Part shown: one piece after another, positions 1 to 9,732 of the stretch | How the letters are laid out: every line of letters begins with the position of its first letter | How positions within the stretch are numbered: position 1 is the first letter of the stretch | Source of the DNA: Pseudonocardia asaccharolytica DSM 44247 = NBRC 16224 | GTDB lineage: Bacteria > Actinomycetota > Actinomycetes > Mycobacteriales > Pseudonocardiaceae | Direction: 5' to 3' | DNA length: 64,000 nt | Assembly (NCBI RefSeq): GCF_000423625.1 | Contig: NZ_AUII01000001.1 | Location: forward strand, 248,001 to 312,000 | Position numbers and translations under genes: made by a program | The notes under the pieces: generated by a model | Databases searched by the model: none | Told to the model about the DNA's origin: nothing | Seen by the model: the letters and a program-made list of their open reading frames with translations, nothing else

Positions 1-1182
1 GACCCCCTCGCGGGCCGCGAACTCGTCCTTCGCCTTGGCGCGCAGCTTGACGATCCTGGTGACGTCCACCTCCTGCACGGTCGTCAGCTGGGCCGAGATC
101 TGCAGGGACTCGAGCATCCGCTGGGCGATGACCTGGCGCAGCCGCGGCATCTTGATCGTGGTTCCCGGCTGCGGGCCGTCGGCGGCCGGGACCGGAACAG
201 TGGTCGGCTTCGCGGGCACGCCGGCCGGGGCGGGCGCGGACGGCTGCGCGGGCGCCGCGGGCTGTGCAGCAGGCTGCTGCGTGGCCTCGGCGGCGGCGAG
301 CACGTCCTGTTTGCGGATCCGGCCGCCGACCCCGCTGCCCCGCAGGGACCCCAGGTCCACGCCGTGCTCGGCGGCCAGCCTGCGCACCAGCGGGGTGACG
401 TACGGGGCGCCGGCGCGGCCGTCGACCTCGGCCGGGCGTCCGGTGGCGCCGGCCTCCTCCGGTTCGGGGCGGGCCTCGGCGGGAGGCTGGGCCGGTGCGG
501 CGGGCTCGGCCGGGGCCGGCGGAGTGGGCTCGGCCGGGGCGGGTGCGCTGGGCACCGCGCCCGCATCGCCGACGATGGCGAGCTGCCCGCCCACCTCGAC
601 CGTCTCGTCCTCGGCCGCGACGATCTCCAGCACGGTGCCGGCGACGGGCGAGGGGATCTCGGTGTCGACCTTGTCGGTCGAGATCTCCAGCAGCGGCTCG
701 TCGACCGCGATGGTGTCCCCGACCTGCTTGAGCCAGCGGGTGACGGTGCCCTCGGTGACGCTCTCGCCCAGTTCGGGCATGACGACCGGGGTTCCGGACG
801 CGGCCGAGGGTGCGTCGGCGACCGGGGCCTGCTGCGGCTCGGGGACCTGCGCGGCCGCCCCGACGGGCTCGGGTTCCGGCGCGGCCTCGGCCTCGGGCCG
901 GGCCTGCGCGGCGGCGTCCCCGCCGGCCTCGGCCGTGTCCTGCGAAGCCTCGCCGATCACCGCGAGCTCACCGCCCACCTCGACGATCTCGTCCTCCGCG
1001 GCGATGATGCGTTGCAGGATGCCCGCGGCCGGCGAGGGGATCTCGGTGTCGACCTTGTCGGTCGAGATCTCCAGCAGTGGCTCGTCGACCTCGACCCGGT
1101 CGCCTTCCTGCTTGAGCCAACGGGTCACCGTCCCCTCGGTCACGCTCTCGCCGAGGGCTGGCATCTGAACGGAGAAGGCCAT
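1..1182 (-). CDS. sucB: Dihydrolipoamide acyltransferase (E2 of 2-oxoglutarate/pyruvate dehydrogenase), 3'-truncated by window edge
   Basis: This is the E2 core subunit of a 2-oxo acid dehydrogenase complex, which passes the acyl group from E1 to CoA through swinging lipoyl arms. The visible 394 residues hold two lipoyl domains. Each has the lipoylation signature [14 protein letters not shown], with target lysines near residues 43 and 171. They are joined by Ala/Pro/Glu-rich linkers and followed by a peripheral-subunit-binding domain at about residues 250-290. The start of the acyltransferase domain is present, but the catalytic HxxxD part lies outside the window. The ATG has a strong GAGGAG site about 10 bp upstream. 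The gene lies just downstream of lpd on the same strand, so the two are probably co-transcribed. Two lipoyl domains and this gene order fit actinobacterial SucB/DlaT. The choice between 2-oxoglutarate and shared use with pyruvate dehydrogenase is inferred. Confidence 0.93.
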   Translation of the reverse strand, partial: MAFSVQMPALGESVTEGTVTRWLKQEGDRVEVDEPLLEISTDKVDTEIPSPAAGILQRIIAAEDEIVEVGGELAVIGEASQDTAEAGGDAAAQARPEAEAAPEPEPVGAAAQVPEPQQAPVADAPSAASGTPVVMPELGESVTEGTVTRWLKQVGDTIAVDEPLLEISTDKVDTEIPSPVAGTVLEIVAAEDETVEVGGQLAIVGDAGAVPSAPAPAEPTPPAPAEPAAPAQPPAEARPEPEEAGATGRPAEVDGRAGAPYVTPLVRRLAAEHGVDLGSLRGSGVGGRIRKQDVLAAAEATQQPAAQPAAPAQPSAPAPAGVPAKPTTVPVPAADGPQPGTTIKMPRLRQVIAQRMLESLQISAQLTTVQEVDVTRIVKLRAKAKDEFAAREGV

Positions 1183-1235
1183 GGCGGGTCGGAGCTCCTC
1201 TTCGTGCGGTTCGCGTTGTCGGCGGTCGGCAGCCG

Positions 1236-2618
1236 TCAGCCGTGGGTGTGCAGGGGCTTGCCGGCCAAGGCGAGGTGCGCCTCGCCGAGGGCTTCGTTCT
1301 GGGTCGGATGGGCGTGGACGAGGGAGGCGACGTCCTCGGCCTGCGCGTCCCAGTTGTAGATGAGCTGAGCCTCGCCGATCAGCTCGCCGACGCGGGCTCC
1401 GACCATGTGGAGGCCCACCACAGGGCCGGGGGTGCCCGCCGCGCCGGTCTTGACGAGCTTGATCGCGCCGGAGGTCCGGAGGATCTGCGACTTGCCGTTG
1501 CCGCCGAGATCGTAGGTGAGGGTCTGGATCTCGCCGTGACGCTCGCGAGCCTGCTGTTCGGTCAGCCCGACGGAGGCGACCTCGGGCTCGCAGTAGGTGA
1601 CCCGCGGGATCCCGGCCTCGTCGATGACCGGCGGGTTGAGCCCGGCGATCTCCTCGGCGACGAAGATCCCCTGGCCGAAGCCGCGGTGGGCGAGCTGCAG
1701 ACCGGCCACGATGTCGCCCACGGCGTACACCCCTGGCAGGTTCGTGCGGAGCCGTTCGTCGACCCGGATGAACCCGCGTTCCATGGCCACCCCGGCCTGC
1801 TCGTAGCCGTGCCCGGTGGTGTTCGGGCCACGCCCGACGGCGACGAGCAGCAGATCGGCCTCGATCTCCTCGCCGGACTCCAGGCTGACGGTGACCTGCG
1901 AGTCGGTCTGCTTGGCGCCGGTGAACTTCACCCCGGTCTTGAACGCGATCTTGCGACGGCGGAACGCGCGCTCGAGCTGCTTGGAAGCGAACTCGTCCTC
2001 GGCAGGCACCAGATGGGGCAGCGCCTCGACGATGGTGACCTCGGCGCCGAAGGAGCGCCACACGCTGGCGAACTCGACGCCGATCACGCCGCCGCCGAGC
2101 ACGACGACGCGCTGCGGCACCTCGTCGAGGGTCAGCGCCTGGTCCGAGGTGATGACCCGGCCGCCGATCTCCAGGTCCGGCAGGCTGCGGGCGTAGGAAC
2201 CGGTCGCCAGTACGGCGTGCCGCCCGACGTAGCGGTCGTCGCCGACCTCGATGGCGGTGGGCGCGACGAACGTCCCGGCGCCGGCGACGAGCTGGATCTT
2301 GCGGGCGGCCACCAGGCCCTGCAGTCCCTTGTAGAGCCTGCCGACGATGCCGTCCTTGTAGGCGTTCACCCCGGCCATGTCGATACCGGCCACCGAGCTG
2401 CGGATCCCGATCTTCTCGCCCTCCCGCGCGGCGTCGGCGACCTCCGCCGCGTGCAGGAGCGCCTTGGTCGGGATGCAGCCGCGGTGCAGGCAGGTTCCGC
2501 CCAGTTTGTCCTTCTCCACCAGCACCACGGACAGGCCCAGTTCCGCGGCCCGCAGAGCGCAGGCATAGCCACCGGATCCGCCACCGAGAACGACCATGTC
2601 GACGTTGTGCTCGGGCAC
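1236..2618 (-). CDS. lpdA: Dihydrolipoamide dehydrogenase (E3)
   Basis: This FAD-dependent disulfide oxidoreductase reoxidises the dihydrolipoyl arms of E2 with NAD+. The 460 residues show the N-terminal FAD-binding GGGSGGY loop (residues 12-18), the redox-active disulfide in [13 protein letters not shown] (Cys43 and Cys48), an NAD-binding [11 protein letters not shown] motif in the middle, and the C-terminal dimerisation domain with the catalytic HAHPT histidine. The length is normal for the family. The GTG start is preceded by GAGGAGGAG at good spacing. The gene sits upstream of sucB with a 53-bp gap, so an lpd-sucB operon is likely. I see nothing odd in it. Confidence 0.96.
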   Translation of the reverse strand: MPEHNVDMVVLGGGSGGYACALRAAELGLSVVLVEKDKLGGTCLHRGCIPTKALLHAAEVADAAREGEKIGIRSSVAGIDMAGVNAYKDGIVGRLYKGLQGLVAARKIQLVAGAGTFVAPTAIEVGDDRYVGRHAVLATGSYARSLPDLEIGGRVITSDQALTLDEVPQRVVVLGGGVIGVEFASVWRSFGAEVTIVEALPHLVPAEDEFASKQLERAFRRRKIAFKTGVKFTGAKQTDSQVTVSLESGEEIEADLLLVAVGRGPNTTGHGYEQAGVAMERGFIRVDERLRTNLPGVYAVGDIVAGLQLAHRGFGQGIFVAEEIAGLNPPVIDEAGIPRVTYCEPEVASVGLTEQQARERHGEIQTLTYDLGGNGKSQILRTSGAIKLVKTGAAGTPGPVVGLHMVGARVGELIGEAQLIYNWDAQAEDVASLVHAHPTQNEALGEAHLALAGKPLHTHG

Positions 2619-2796
2619 CTCAGGCTCCTCCTCGCGGCTCGTCCGCGCGGGTCTCGCGCGGCGGCGGCGCCCATCTTGTCACCCCGGCGGCGCCCGTGCG
2701 GGGCTGGGCCGATCGGGAGAAATCCGGCGCTCCCCGACGTTGGTCACGATGACAGGATGTGCCGCGGGCCGCGGTATCGACGCGAAGGTGGCTGCG

Positions 2797-3144
2797 ATGG
2801 GGCTGTTGCGCAGGTTCGGCAGGAGCAGACCAGGAATGTTGCGCCGGGCGCGCGGCGCGGACGAGGAGCACCTGCGCTCCTGGGCGGCGGCCCGCGAGGG
2901 CGTCGAGGCGTTCGTGGAGCCGCGGACGACCGTGACCGACACAACGATGTTGCTCGTCGCCGCCGACGGCGAGTGGACCCGGCGGCGGGTGTCCGGGCCG
3001 GACGGCGCGCGCAAGCTCGCGCGGTCGCTGCGCATTCCGGTCTACGACGTCCAGCTCGTCGGATACCCCCAGCGGATGCGCGACCATGACGCCCGGCAGC
3101 GGGTGCTGCGCGACCGGCAACGCCGCCGCGACCTCGGGGCCTGA
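2797..3144 (+). CDS. Conserved small protein of unknown function
   Basis: This is a 115-residue basic protein that I do not recognise as a named family. An Arg-rich N-terminus (starting MGLLRRFGRSRPGM) precedes a compact domain containing DTTMLLVAADGEW and IPVYDVQLVGYPQRM. It has no signal peptide or membrane segment. An in-frame reading extends further upstream, but ATG at 2797 gives a sensible N-terminus. The gene lies alone between lpd (divergent) and a SnoaL-like gene. Codon use is like that of its neighbours. The reading frame is probably real; the function is unknown. Confidence 0.65.
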   Translation: MGLLRRFGRSRPGMLRRARGADEEHLRSWAAAREGVEAFVEPRTTVTDTTMLLVAADGEWTRRRVSGPDGARKLARSLRIPVYDVQLVGYPQRMRDHDARQRVLRDRQRRRDLGA

Positions 3145-3245
3145 CCGGGCGGCGGCGGCCCGCCGAATCCGCCCGCCCAGCCGGTTGACCTGCGCGCCCA
3201 CCGCCCCGACACTCGGCTTCCTTCGACCGCCGAACGGAGGGCGAG

Positions 3246-3641
3246 ATGGCCGAGCACCCGAACGAAGCGTTGGTCCGCCGGGGCTACGCCGCCTTCTCCA
3301 GTGGGGACATGGTGGGGCTGGCCGAGGTGATGGCGCCGGATGTGGTGCACCACGTCCCGGGGAACAACCCGCTGGCCGGTGGCCACACCGGCCGTGACGC
3401 CGTGTTCGCGCTCTACGGCAGGCTCGCCGAACTGAGCGGCGGCACGCTCCGGGTCGAGCTGCGAGAGGCGGTCGCGAAGGGTGAGAACCAGGTGGTGACG
3501 ACGCACCGCGCCACCGCCAGCCGCGGCGACCGGAAGCTCGACGTGATCGAGCACATCACCTTCACCATCCGCGACGGGCAGGCGGTGGATCTCGACGAGA
3601 CCGTCGAGGACCAGGCCGCGGCCGACGCGTTCTGGTCGTAG
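3246..3641 (+). CDS. SnoaL-like / nuclear transport factor 2 (NTF2)-fold protein
   Basis: This 131-residue single-domain protein has the NTF2/SnoaL layout: N-terminal helices (NEALVRRGYAAFSSGDMVGLAEVMAPDVVHHVPG), then a GRDAVFALYGRL helix and a curved beta-sheet ending in HITFTIRDGQAVDLDE. Such proteins are small cyclases, isomerases or ligand-binding folds, so the substrate cannot be read from the sequence. The ATG follows a CGGAGGGCGAG ribosome-binding site. It is convergent with pepA, and a perfect palindrome lies between the two stops. Confidence 0.8.
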   Translation: MAEHPNEALVRRGYAAFSSGDMVGLAEVMAPDVVHHVPGNNPLAGGHTGRDAVFALYGRLAELSGGTLRVELREAVAKGENQVVTTHRATASRGDRKLDVIEHITFTIRDGQAVDLDETVEDQAAADAFWS

Positions 3642-3646
3642 CCCGC

Positions 3647-3670
3647 CGGGCCGGGCGCGCGCCCGGCCCG
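3647..3670. terminator. 24-bp perfect palindrome between convergent genes
   Basis: A perfect GC-only palindrome (arms CGGGCCGGGCGC and its complement) begins six bases after the SnoaL-like stop and ends twelve bases before the pepA stop. In the actinomycete setting this is a likely bidirectional terminator without a U-tract. There is no loop, so it could also extrude as a cruciform. Confidence 0.55.
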
Positions 3671-3681
3671 CGACCGACGAC

Positions 3682-5196
3682 TCAGCCGTTCTCGGCGATA
3701 TCGCTGAGCACCGCGAAGAGCGTCCGCACCGGGACACCGGTGCCGCCCTTGCCGGTGTAGCCCCACGGGCTGCCGGTGTTGAACGCGGGCCCGGCGATGT
3801 CGATATGGGCCCATTCCAGCCCCTCGCCCACGAACTCGCTCAGGAAGACCCCGGCCACGAGCATCCCACCGAAGCGGTTGCCGGTGACGTTGGCGATGTC
3901 GGCGATCCGGGAGTCCAGCTCGGGGCGCAGGTGGTCGGGCAGCGGCATCGGCCAGCCACCCTCGCCGGTGGCCTGGGCATGTCCGGCGACGCGGTCGCGG
4001 AACCCGTCGGAGCCCATGATCCCCGCGGTGCGGGTGCCGAGCGCGACCAGCTGCGCGCCGGTCAGCGTCGAGGTCTCGACGAGGTAGTCGGGAGAGTCCT
4101 GCACGGCGCGCACGATCGCGTCGGCGAGGATCAGCCTGCCCTCGGCATCGGTGTTGAGCACCTCGACGGTCTTGCCGCCGTACATCCGCAGCACATCGCC
4201 GGGGCGGTAGGCGGTGTCGCTGGGCATGTTCTCGGCCATCGGCACGGTCGCGGTGACCGCGACCGGCAGCCCGAGCTGCGCGGCGAGCACCGTCGTCGCG
4301 ACGACGGCGGCGGCACCGGACATGTCCGAGGTCATCTGGTCCATGTTCGCGGCGGGTTTGATCGAGATCCCGCCGGTGTCGAACGTGACGCCCTTGCCGA
4401 CCAGCGCGACCTTCGCCCGTGGCGAGTCGCCGCCGCTCCAGGAGAGCCGGACCAGCCGCGGCTTGCGCGAGGAGCCCTTGCCCACCCCGAGCAGGCCGCC
4501 GTAGCCGGCCTCGGCGAGCGCGGCGTCGTCGAGCACCTCGACCTGCAGGCCCACGGCCTCGCCGAGGGCGCGGGCGCGGTCGGCGAAGGAGGCCGGATAG
4601 AGATCGTTCGGCGGGGTGTTGACCAGGTCGCGGGCGGTACAGACGGCGCCGGCGACGGCGCTCGCGCGGCGCAGCTGCTCCTCATGGGCGGCTGCGTCGT
4701 CGGTGCCGGCGCCGCCGCTGAGCAGATCCACCCGCGCGACCGGCTTCTTACCGTTCCCGTTCCCCTTGTACGCGGCGAAGTCGTACGCGCCGAGCAGGGT
4801 GCCCTCGGCCGCGGCGGGCAGGTCGATGCGGCTCAACGTGCTCGCCGCGTACCCGGTGCCCGCCAGCGCCCGGGCCGCCGCGCCGGATGCGCGGCGCACC
4901 TGCTCGGGCTCGATGGCGCCGTCGTCGTTGGGCTTGCCGAGGCCGACGGCGACCACGACCGTCGCGGCGACCACCCCGCGCGAGGCCAGCTTGACGACCT
5001 CCTCGGCCTTACCGGTCGCGCCCAGCAGCGCGAGCTCGGTGGCGAGACCGCCGTCGAATGCCGCGTCGACCTCCTCGGCACCCGCGGCCAGCACCGGGTT
5101 CTCACTGCCCTCCGGTGCGGGCAGCAGCCCGACGACGATCGCGTCGGCCTCGGCCGTCGCGGCCGATTCGTTCCGGATGCGAAGCTCGGTGGACAC
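3682..5196 (-). CDS. pepA: Leucyl aminopeptidase (M17, cytosol aminopeptidase)
   Basis: This is a di-metal cytosolic aminopeptidase that removes N-terminal residues during peptide turnover. The 504 residues have the usual two-domain build: a variable N-terminal macro-like domain, then the catalytic domain. Metal and substrate motifs are clear: [16 protein letters not shown], the metal-binding [13 protein letters not shown] signature, and the C-terminal [10 protein letters not shown]. The GTG start (giving [13 protein letters not shown]) was chosen because GAGGAG sits four bases upstream; a longer upstream reading to 5355 has no ribosome-binding site and no family similarity. It is divergent from the APC permease. 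The position matches M. tuberculosis pepB, next to the 2-oxo acid dehydrogenase genes. Confidence 0.94.
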   Translation of the reverse strand: MSTELRIRNESAATAEADAIVVGLLPAPEGSENPVLAAGAEEVDAAFDGGLATELALLGATGKAEEVVKLASRGVVAATVVVAVGLGKPNDDGAIEPEQVRRASGAAARALAGTGYAASTLSRIDLPAAAEGTLLGAYDFAAYKGNGNGKKPVARVDLLSGGAGTDDAAAHEEQLRRASAVAGAVCTARDLVNTPPNDLYPASFADRARALGEAVGLQVEVLDDAALAEAGYGGLLGVGKGSSRKPRLVRLSWSGGDSPRAKVALVGKGVTFDTGGISIKPAANMDQMTSDMSGAAAVVATTVLAAQLGLPVAVTATVPMAENMPSDTAYRPGDVLRMYGGKTVEVLNTDAEGRLILADAIVRAVQDSPDYLVETSTLTGAQLVALGTRTAGIMGSDGFRDRVAGHAQATGEGGWPMPLPDHLRPELDSRIADIANVTGNRFGGMLVAGVFLSEFVGEGLEWAHIDIAGPAFNTGSPWGYTGKGGTGVPVRTLFAVLSDIAENG

Positions 5197-5346
5197 GTGA
5201 CTCCTCGGGCAGACGATGCGGGACGTTGCGCGATTCGAGGTGCGGTACCTGCGAGATCGAGCGGCGTCGGATGGTGAGACCGCTTCGAGATGGTAATGAC
5301 ACCGCCGCGGGTCTTCAGGCACCGGCCCGGATGCGACGCTGGGTGC

Positions 5347-6633
5347 ATGCCCCACTCCTTATCGCGGCGCCTGAGCACCGCGGACGCGGTCGTGCTCGGT
5401 CTGGCGGCGATGCTGGGGACCGGTGTCTTCGTCGTCTTCGCGCCTGCGGCCGCGGTGGCGGGGCAGTGGCTGTTGCTCTCGGTCGTGCTGGCGGGTGTCG
5501 TGGCCGCGTGCAACGCGGCCTCGACCGCCGACCTCGCCGTCGCGCATCCGGAGAGCGGCGGGGGGTACGTCTACGGCCGGGAGCGGCTAGGCCCGGGGGC
5601 GGGCCGGCTGGCCGGGGTCGCGTTTCTCCTCGGCAAGATCGCGTCGGCGGCCGCGGCGGCGGGCGTCGTCGGCAGCTACGTGCTGCCGGCGCATCCGCGT
5701 GTCACGGCGGTGGTCGTGATCATCGCCGCGACCGGGCTGAACATCGCCGGGGTGCGGGCGACGGCGCGCTCGGCGTGGCTGCTGGTCGGGGGCACGCTCG
5801 CGGTGCTGCTCGTCGTCGCCGTGGTCGGGTTCTTCGGACCGGGGGAGACGGCGCCATGGTCGGCATCGGCGACGGTCAGCGAGAACCCGCCGGCGCCGGT
5901 GACCTTCAGCGGCCCGCTCGGCGTCCTCACCGCGGCCGGGCTGATCTTCTTCGCGTTCGCCGGGTATGCGCGCGTCGCGACTCTCGGCGAGGAGATCCGC
6001 GATCCCGACCGCTCGCTGCGCAGGGCAATCGCGATCGCGCTGGGCATCACGCTGGTGGTGTACCTCGTGGTGGCCGGTGCGTTGCTGGTCGGGCTGGGGG
6101 TCGACCGGCTCGCCGCCGAACGCTCGCCGCTGGTCGCCCTCGTCGATACCGGGCAGGCACCCGCGCTGGGGGTGCTGGTCCGGATCGGTGCGGCGGTCGC
6201 GGCGGGATCGGCGCTGCTGTCGGTGCTGGTCGGGGTCAGCCGGACCGCGCTGGCGATGGCGCGCAGGCGCGAGCTGCCCGCGGTCCTGTCCGCGATCGGG
6301 CCGAGGGGGACGCCGTGGCGGGCCGACCTCGCCGGGGGAGCGCTGGCGATCGTGGTCGCGGTGCTGGCCGGGCCGATCGCCGCGATCGCGCTGTCGGCGT
6401 GCTCGGTGCTCGTGTACTACGCGGTGATCAACACGTCGGCGCTGCGGCTTCCCGCGCGGCAGCGTCGGTGGCCCGCCTGGATGTCGGTGCTCGGGCTGGC
6501 GGGGTGCGTCGGGCTGGCCGTGCTGCTGCCACTGCGGTCGGTGCTGATCACCGCGATCGCCCTGGCCGTGGGCTGGCTGGCCGTCACGGTGCTGGGCTGG
6601 TGGGCGGCGACCCGCACGCGGCAGACCGGCTGA
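5347..6633 (+). CDS. APC-superfamily amino acid permease
   Basis: This 428-residue integral membrane protein has about twelve hydrophobic segments. It begins with the helix-1 signature of APC carriers ([18 protein letters not shown]), where the unwound G-x-G-x-F region binds the substrate amine. The helix-6 region [21 protein letters not shown] is also typical of the amino acid/polyamine/organocation family. Its substrate is not deducible. The ATG at 5347 was chosen over an upstream in-frame start because the earlier 19 residues are polar and non-conserved. It is divergent from pepA across about 150 bp and is followed by gcvT on the same strand after 37 bp. Confidence 0.9.
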   Translation: MPHSLSRRLSTADAVVLGLAAMLGTGVFVVFAPAAAVAGQWLLLSVVLAGVVAACNAASTADLAVAHPESGGGYVYGRERLGPGAGRLAGVAFLLGKIASAAAAAGVVGSYVLPAHPRVTAVVVIIAATGLNIAGVRATARSAWLLVGGTLAVLLVVAVVGFFGPGETAPWSASATVSENPPAPVTFSGPLGVLTAAGLIFFAFAGYARVATLGEEIRDPDRSLRRAIAIALGITLVVYLVVAGALLVGLGVDRLAAERSPLVALVDTGQAPALGVLVRIGAAVAAGSALLSVLVGVSRTALAMARRRELPAVLSAIGPRGTPWRADLAGGALAIVVAVLAGPIAAIALSACSVLVYYAVINTSALRLPARQRRWPAWMSVLGLAGCVGLAVLLPLRSVLITAIALAVGWLAVTVLGWWAATRTRQTG

Positions 6634-6670
6634 ACCAGGCGCCCGCCCGCCGCCGGGTACGGTGCCGGCC

Positions 6671-7777
6671 GTGAGCGCTATCGGGGATGACCTGCGGACC
6701 AGCCCGCTGCACGACCGGCACGTCGCGCTGGGCGCAACCATGGGGGCGTTCGGCGGCTGGTCGATGCCGTTGTCCTACCCCGACGGCACGGTGGCCGAAC
6801 ACACCGCGGTGCGGGAGAGCGTCGGCGTGTTCGACGTGAGCCACCTCGGCAAGCTGGCGATCACCGGGCCGGGCGCGGCCGAGTTCATCAACCGCTGCCT
6901 CAGCGCCGATCTCGCCCGGATCACCCCCGGCCACGCCCAGTACACGCTGGCGTGCGCGGACTCCGGCGGGGTCGTCGACGACCTGATCGTCTACCTGGTC
7001 GGGCCGGATGAGGTCCTCGCGATACCCAACGCGGCCAACGCGGCCACCGTCGCCGAGCTGCTGCGGGCGGCGGCGCCGGACGGGATCGCGATCACCGATC
7101 GGCACCATGAGCTCGCCGTCATCGCCGTCCAGGGTCCGCGCTCGGGCGAGCTGCTCGGCACGTTCGCCGAGTTCGCCGGGCTGACGGAGCTGGACTACAT
7201 GGCCTTCGCCGACGCCGGTCAGACCCGGGTCTGCCGCACCGGCTACACCGGCGAGCACGGCTACGAGCTGCTGGTTCCCGTCGCGGCGGCGCCCGGCCTC
7301 TGGGATGTGCTGCTGGCCGGGGCGGCCGCGCTGGGTGGACGACCGGCGGGGCTTGCCGCCCGGGACACCCTGCGCACGGAGATGGGCTACCCGCTGCACG
7401 GCCAGGACCTCTCGCCGCAGATCACCCCCGTGCAGGCGGGCAGCGGCTGGGCGGTCGGCTGGGTCAAGCCCGAGTTCTGGGGCCGGGCGGCGCTGCTGGC
7501 CGAGAGGCAGGCGGGTCCGGCGCGGCGGCTGCGCGGCTTGCGGGCCGTCGGGCGCGGCGTGCCCCGCCCGGGCATGGACGTGCTGCGGGCGGGCGAGCGG
7601 GTCGGCGTCACCACGTCCGGCACGTTCTCCCCGACGCTGCGGACCGGTATCGCGCTCGCCCTCCTGGACAGCTCCGCCGGGGTGTCGCCGGAGGACACGG
7701 TCACCGTCGACGTGCGAGGACGGGTCCTGGAGTGTGTCGTGGTCAAGCCGCCGTTCGTGCCGTCGCACGTGCGGTGA
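6671..7777 (+). CDS. gcvT: Aminomethyltransferase (glycine cleavage system T protein)
   Basis: GcvT transfers the methylene carbon of the aminomethyl-lipoyl H protein to tetrahydrofolate, releasing ammonia. The 368 residues start with [20 protein letters not shown] and contain the folate-binding region ([17 protein letters not shown]), the [13 protein letters not shown] motif, [18 protein letters not shown] and the C-terminal beta-barrel ending [23 protein letters not shown] at 6662 is an alternative start three codons earlier; neither has a strong ribosome-binding site. No gcvP or gcvH is nearby. The gene is followed by ilvE as in the M. tuberculosis gcvT-ilvE pair. Confidence 0.93.
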   Translation: MSAIGDDLRTSPLHDRHVALGATMGAFGGWSMPLSYPDGTVAEHTAVRESVGVFDVSHLGKLAITGPGAAEFINRCLSADLARITPGHAQYTLACADSGGVVDDLIVYLVGPDEVLAIPNAANAATVAELLRAAAPDGIAITDRHHELAVIAVQGPRSGELLGTFAEFAGLTELDYMAFADAGQTRVCRTGYTGEHGYELLVPVAAAPGLWDVLLAGAAALGGRPAGLAARDTLRTEMGYPLHGQDLSPQITPVQAGSGWAVGWVKPEFWGRAALLAERQAGPARRLRGLRAVGRGVPRPGMDVLRAGERVGVTTSGTFSPTLRTGIALALLDSSAGVSPEDTVTVDVRGRVLECVVVKPPFVPSHVR

Positions 7778-7844
7778 CCCCGTCCGCGGGCCCGGAGATC
7801 GGACGTCCGACAGTTGGTCTTGCCCGACGGGTTACCGTCAGCAC

Positions 7845-8951
7845 ATGAGCGCGCCGCAATTCGCCCGGAAACGAAACCCTGCGCCGGTGCCGGAGTCCCG
7901 GCGCGCGGAGATCCTGGCCGACCCCGGATTCGGTCGGCACTTCACCGACCACATGGTGACGATCCGCTGGTCGCGGGATACCGGATGGCGAGACGCTGCG
8001 GTGGTGCCCTACGGGCCGATGTCCTTCGACCCGGCCACGATGGTGCTGCACTACGGGCAGGAGATCTTCGAAGGTCTGAAGGCCTACCGGCAGCCCGACG
8101 GCTCGATCGCCTCGTTCCGGCCCGAGGCCAACGCGGCGCGGTTCCGGGCCTCGGCGAGCAGGCTGGCGATGCCGCAGCTGCCCGACGAGCTGTTCCTGGC
8201 CTCGCTGCGCGAGCTGCTCGACGTCGATCGGGACTGGGCCCCGCCCGCGGGCGGGGAGGAGTCGCTCTACCTGCGCCCGTTCATGCTCGCCACCGAGGTG
8301 GGGCTGGGCGTGCGCCCGGCCGCGGAATGCCTGTACGTGCTGATCGCCTCGCCCGCCGGGCCCTATTTCACCGGTGGGATCAAGCCCGTCGACGTGTGGC
8401 TGTCCACCGACTACACGCGGGCGGCGCTCGGCGGGACCGGCACCGCGAAATGCGGCGGCAACTACGCGGCCTCGTTGCTCCCCCAGGCCCAGGGCACCGA
8501 GCACGGCTGCGCCCAGGTGCTCTACCTCGACGCCGAGGAGCGGCGCTGGATCGACGAGATGGGCTCGAACAACGTGTTCTTCGTGTTCGGCTCCGGCGAT
8601 CACATCGAGATCGTGACCCCGGTGCTGACCGGCAGCATCCTCGCCGGAGTGACCCGCGACTCGCTGCTCGTGCTGGCCAAGGAGATCGGCTGCCAGGTCA
8701 CCGAGCGGCGGATCTCCTGGGAGGAGCTGGTCGAGCGGGGGGCCGACGGGCGGATCACCGAGGTCTTCGGCTGCGGCACGGCCGCCGTCATCACCCCGAT
8801 CGGGCGGGTCCGTCACGCGAACGGCGAGGTCGTGGTGGGCGACGGCGAACCCGGACCGATCACCCAGCGGCTGCGCACGCTGCTCACCGACATCCAGCGT
8901 GGGGCCGCCCCGGACACCCACTCCTGGATGCGCACGCTCGTCGCCCCCTGA
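7845..8951 (+). CDS. ilvE: Branched-chain amino acid aminotransferase
   Basis: This is a PLP-dependent class IV aminotransferase making Leu, Ile and Val from their 2-oxo acids with glutamate. The 368 residues carry class IV landmarks: LHYGQEIFEGLKAYR near the N-terminus, the PLP lysine segment GGTGTAKCGGNYAASLLPQ, EEMGSNNVFFVF-like text (seen as DEMGSNNVFFVF) and the FGCGTAAVITPIGRV motif near the C-terminus. Length matches bacterial group I BCATs. The ATG start is unambiguous by homology. It is convergent with cobS, whose stop is 19 bp away. Confidence 0.95.
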   Translation: MSAPQFARKRNPAPVPESRRAEILADPGFGRHFTDHMVTIRWSRDTGWRDAAVVPYGPMSFDPATMVLHYGQEIFEGLKAYRQPDGSIASFRPEANAARFRASASRLAMPQLPDELFLASLRELLDVDRDWAPPAGGEESLYLRPFMLATEVGLGVRPAAECLYVLIASPAGPYFTGGIKPVDVWLSTDYTRAALGGTGTAKCGGNYAASLLPQAQGTEHGCAQVLYLDAEERRWIDEMGSNNVFFVFGSGDHIEIVTPVLTGSILAGVTRDSLLVLAKEIGCQVTERRISWEELVERGADGRITEVFGCGTAAVITPIGRVRHANGEVVVGDGEPGPITQRLRTLLTDIQRGAAPDTHSWMRTLVAP

Positions 8952-8969
8952 CGACCGGCCCCCGTACGG

Positions 8970-9731
8970 CTATCCGGTGGCGAGCACGACCAGTGCGGCG
9001 GTGCCGCCGAGTTCGGACGCCGCGCCCAGCACATCGCCGGTCATCCCGCCGAAACGGCGCCGGGTGTGCCAGGAAAGGCCGACGACGAGCACCGCGGCCA
9101 GCCCGACCGCGAGCGGCCCGAGCCATCGGCCGGGCACGGCGAACGCCGCGGCGCAGGCCAGCACCGCCCACCACGCCACGGCGACCCAGACCGGCTGCGA
9201 CCCGGCGACCGTCGAACCCAGCCCGCCGGGCCGGGCGGCCGGGACGCCGCGCCGCGCGCACCACGCGAACCCGGCCCGCCCGACCGCCCCGGAGAGCCCG
9301 GCGGCCGCGAGCAGCGTGGCAACGGGTGCCGTGGCCAACGCCGCCAGCGCCGCCGCCTGGGTTCCCACCACCACGAGCAGCGTGACCACGGCGAACGGCC
9401 CGGCGCCGCCCTCGCGCATGACCGTCAGCGCGCGTTCCGGCGGGCCGTAGCAGCCCAGCCCGTCCGCGGTGTCGGCCAGCCCGTCGAGGTGCATGCCGCG
9501 GGTGGCCAGTGCGGCGGCCCCGGCCGCCAGCAACCCGCCGACCAGCGGCGGGACGCCGGCGGCGGTGAGCCCCAGCACGACCGCGCCGGTGCCGCCGCCG
9601 ATCAACCCGCCGACCACGGGTGCCCACCGGATCGCCGCGGCGGCCGTCCGCGGGTCGAGTGCGGACCCGAGCGGCACCGCCCGCACCGGGAGCACGGTCA
9701 GCCAGCTCAGCGCCAGCGCGAGCCCGCGCAT
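8970..9731 (-). CDS. cobS: Adenosylcobinamide-GDP ribazoletransferase (cobalamin synthase)
   Basis: CobS joins adenosylcobinamide-GDP to alpha-ribazole in the last steps of vitamin B12 assembly, at the membrane. The protein has 253 residues with six or more hydrophobic segments, the conserved HLDGLADTADGLGCYG metal-binding loop, and a DVLGAASELGGTAALVVLA C-terminal helix. It starts one base after the cobT stop (TGA-G-ATG), which indicates translational coupling. It is the third gene of a cobU-cobT-cobS operon. Confidence 0.95.
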   Translation of the reverse strand: MRGLALALSWLTVLPVRAVPLGSALDPRTAAAAIRWAPVVGGLIGGGTGAVVLGLTAAGVPPLVGGLLAAGAAALATRGMHLDGLADTADGLGCYGPPERALTVMREGGAGPFAVVTLLVVVGTQAAALAALATAPVATLLAAAGLSGAVGRAGFAWCARRGVPAARPGGLGSTVAGSQPVWVAVAWWAVLACAAAFAVPGRWLGPLAVGLAAVLVVGLSWHTRRRFGGMTGDVLGAASELGGTAALVVLATG

Positions 9732-9732
9732 C

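Noticed and set aside
1242..3089. Long plus-strand open frame of 615 codons over lpd
   Set aside because: It is antisense to lpd, has no recognisable domain, and its composition (runs of Gly, Asp, Ala and Arg) is that of a GC-rich shadow frame.
5058..6674. Alternative 538-codon frame over the APC permease
   Set aside because: The 5347-6633 frame gives twelve clean membrane helices and the APC helix-1 motif. The alternative is Arg/Gly-rich and has no domain.
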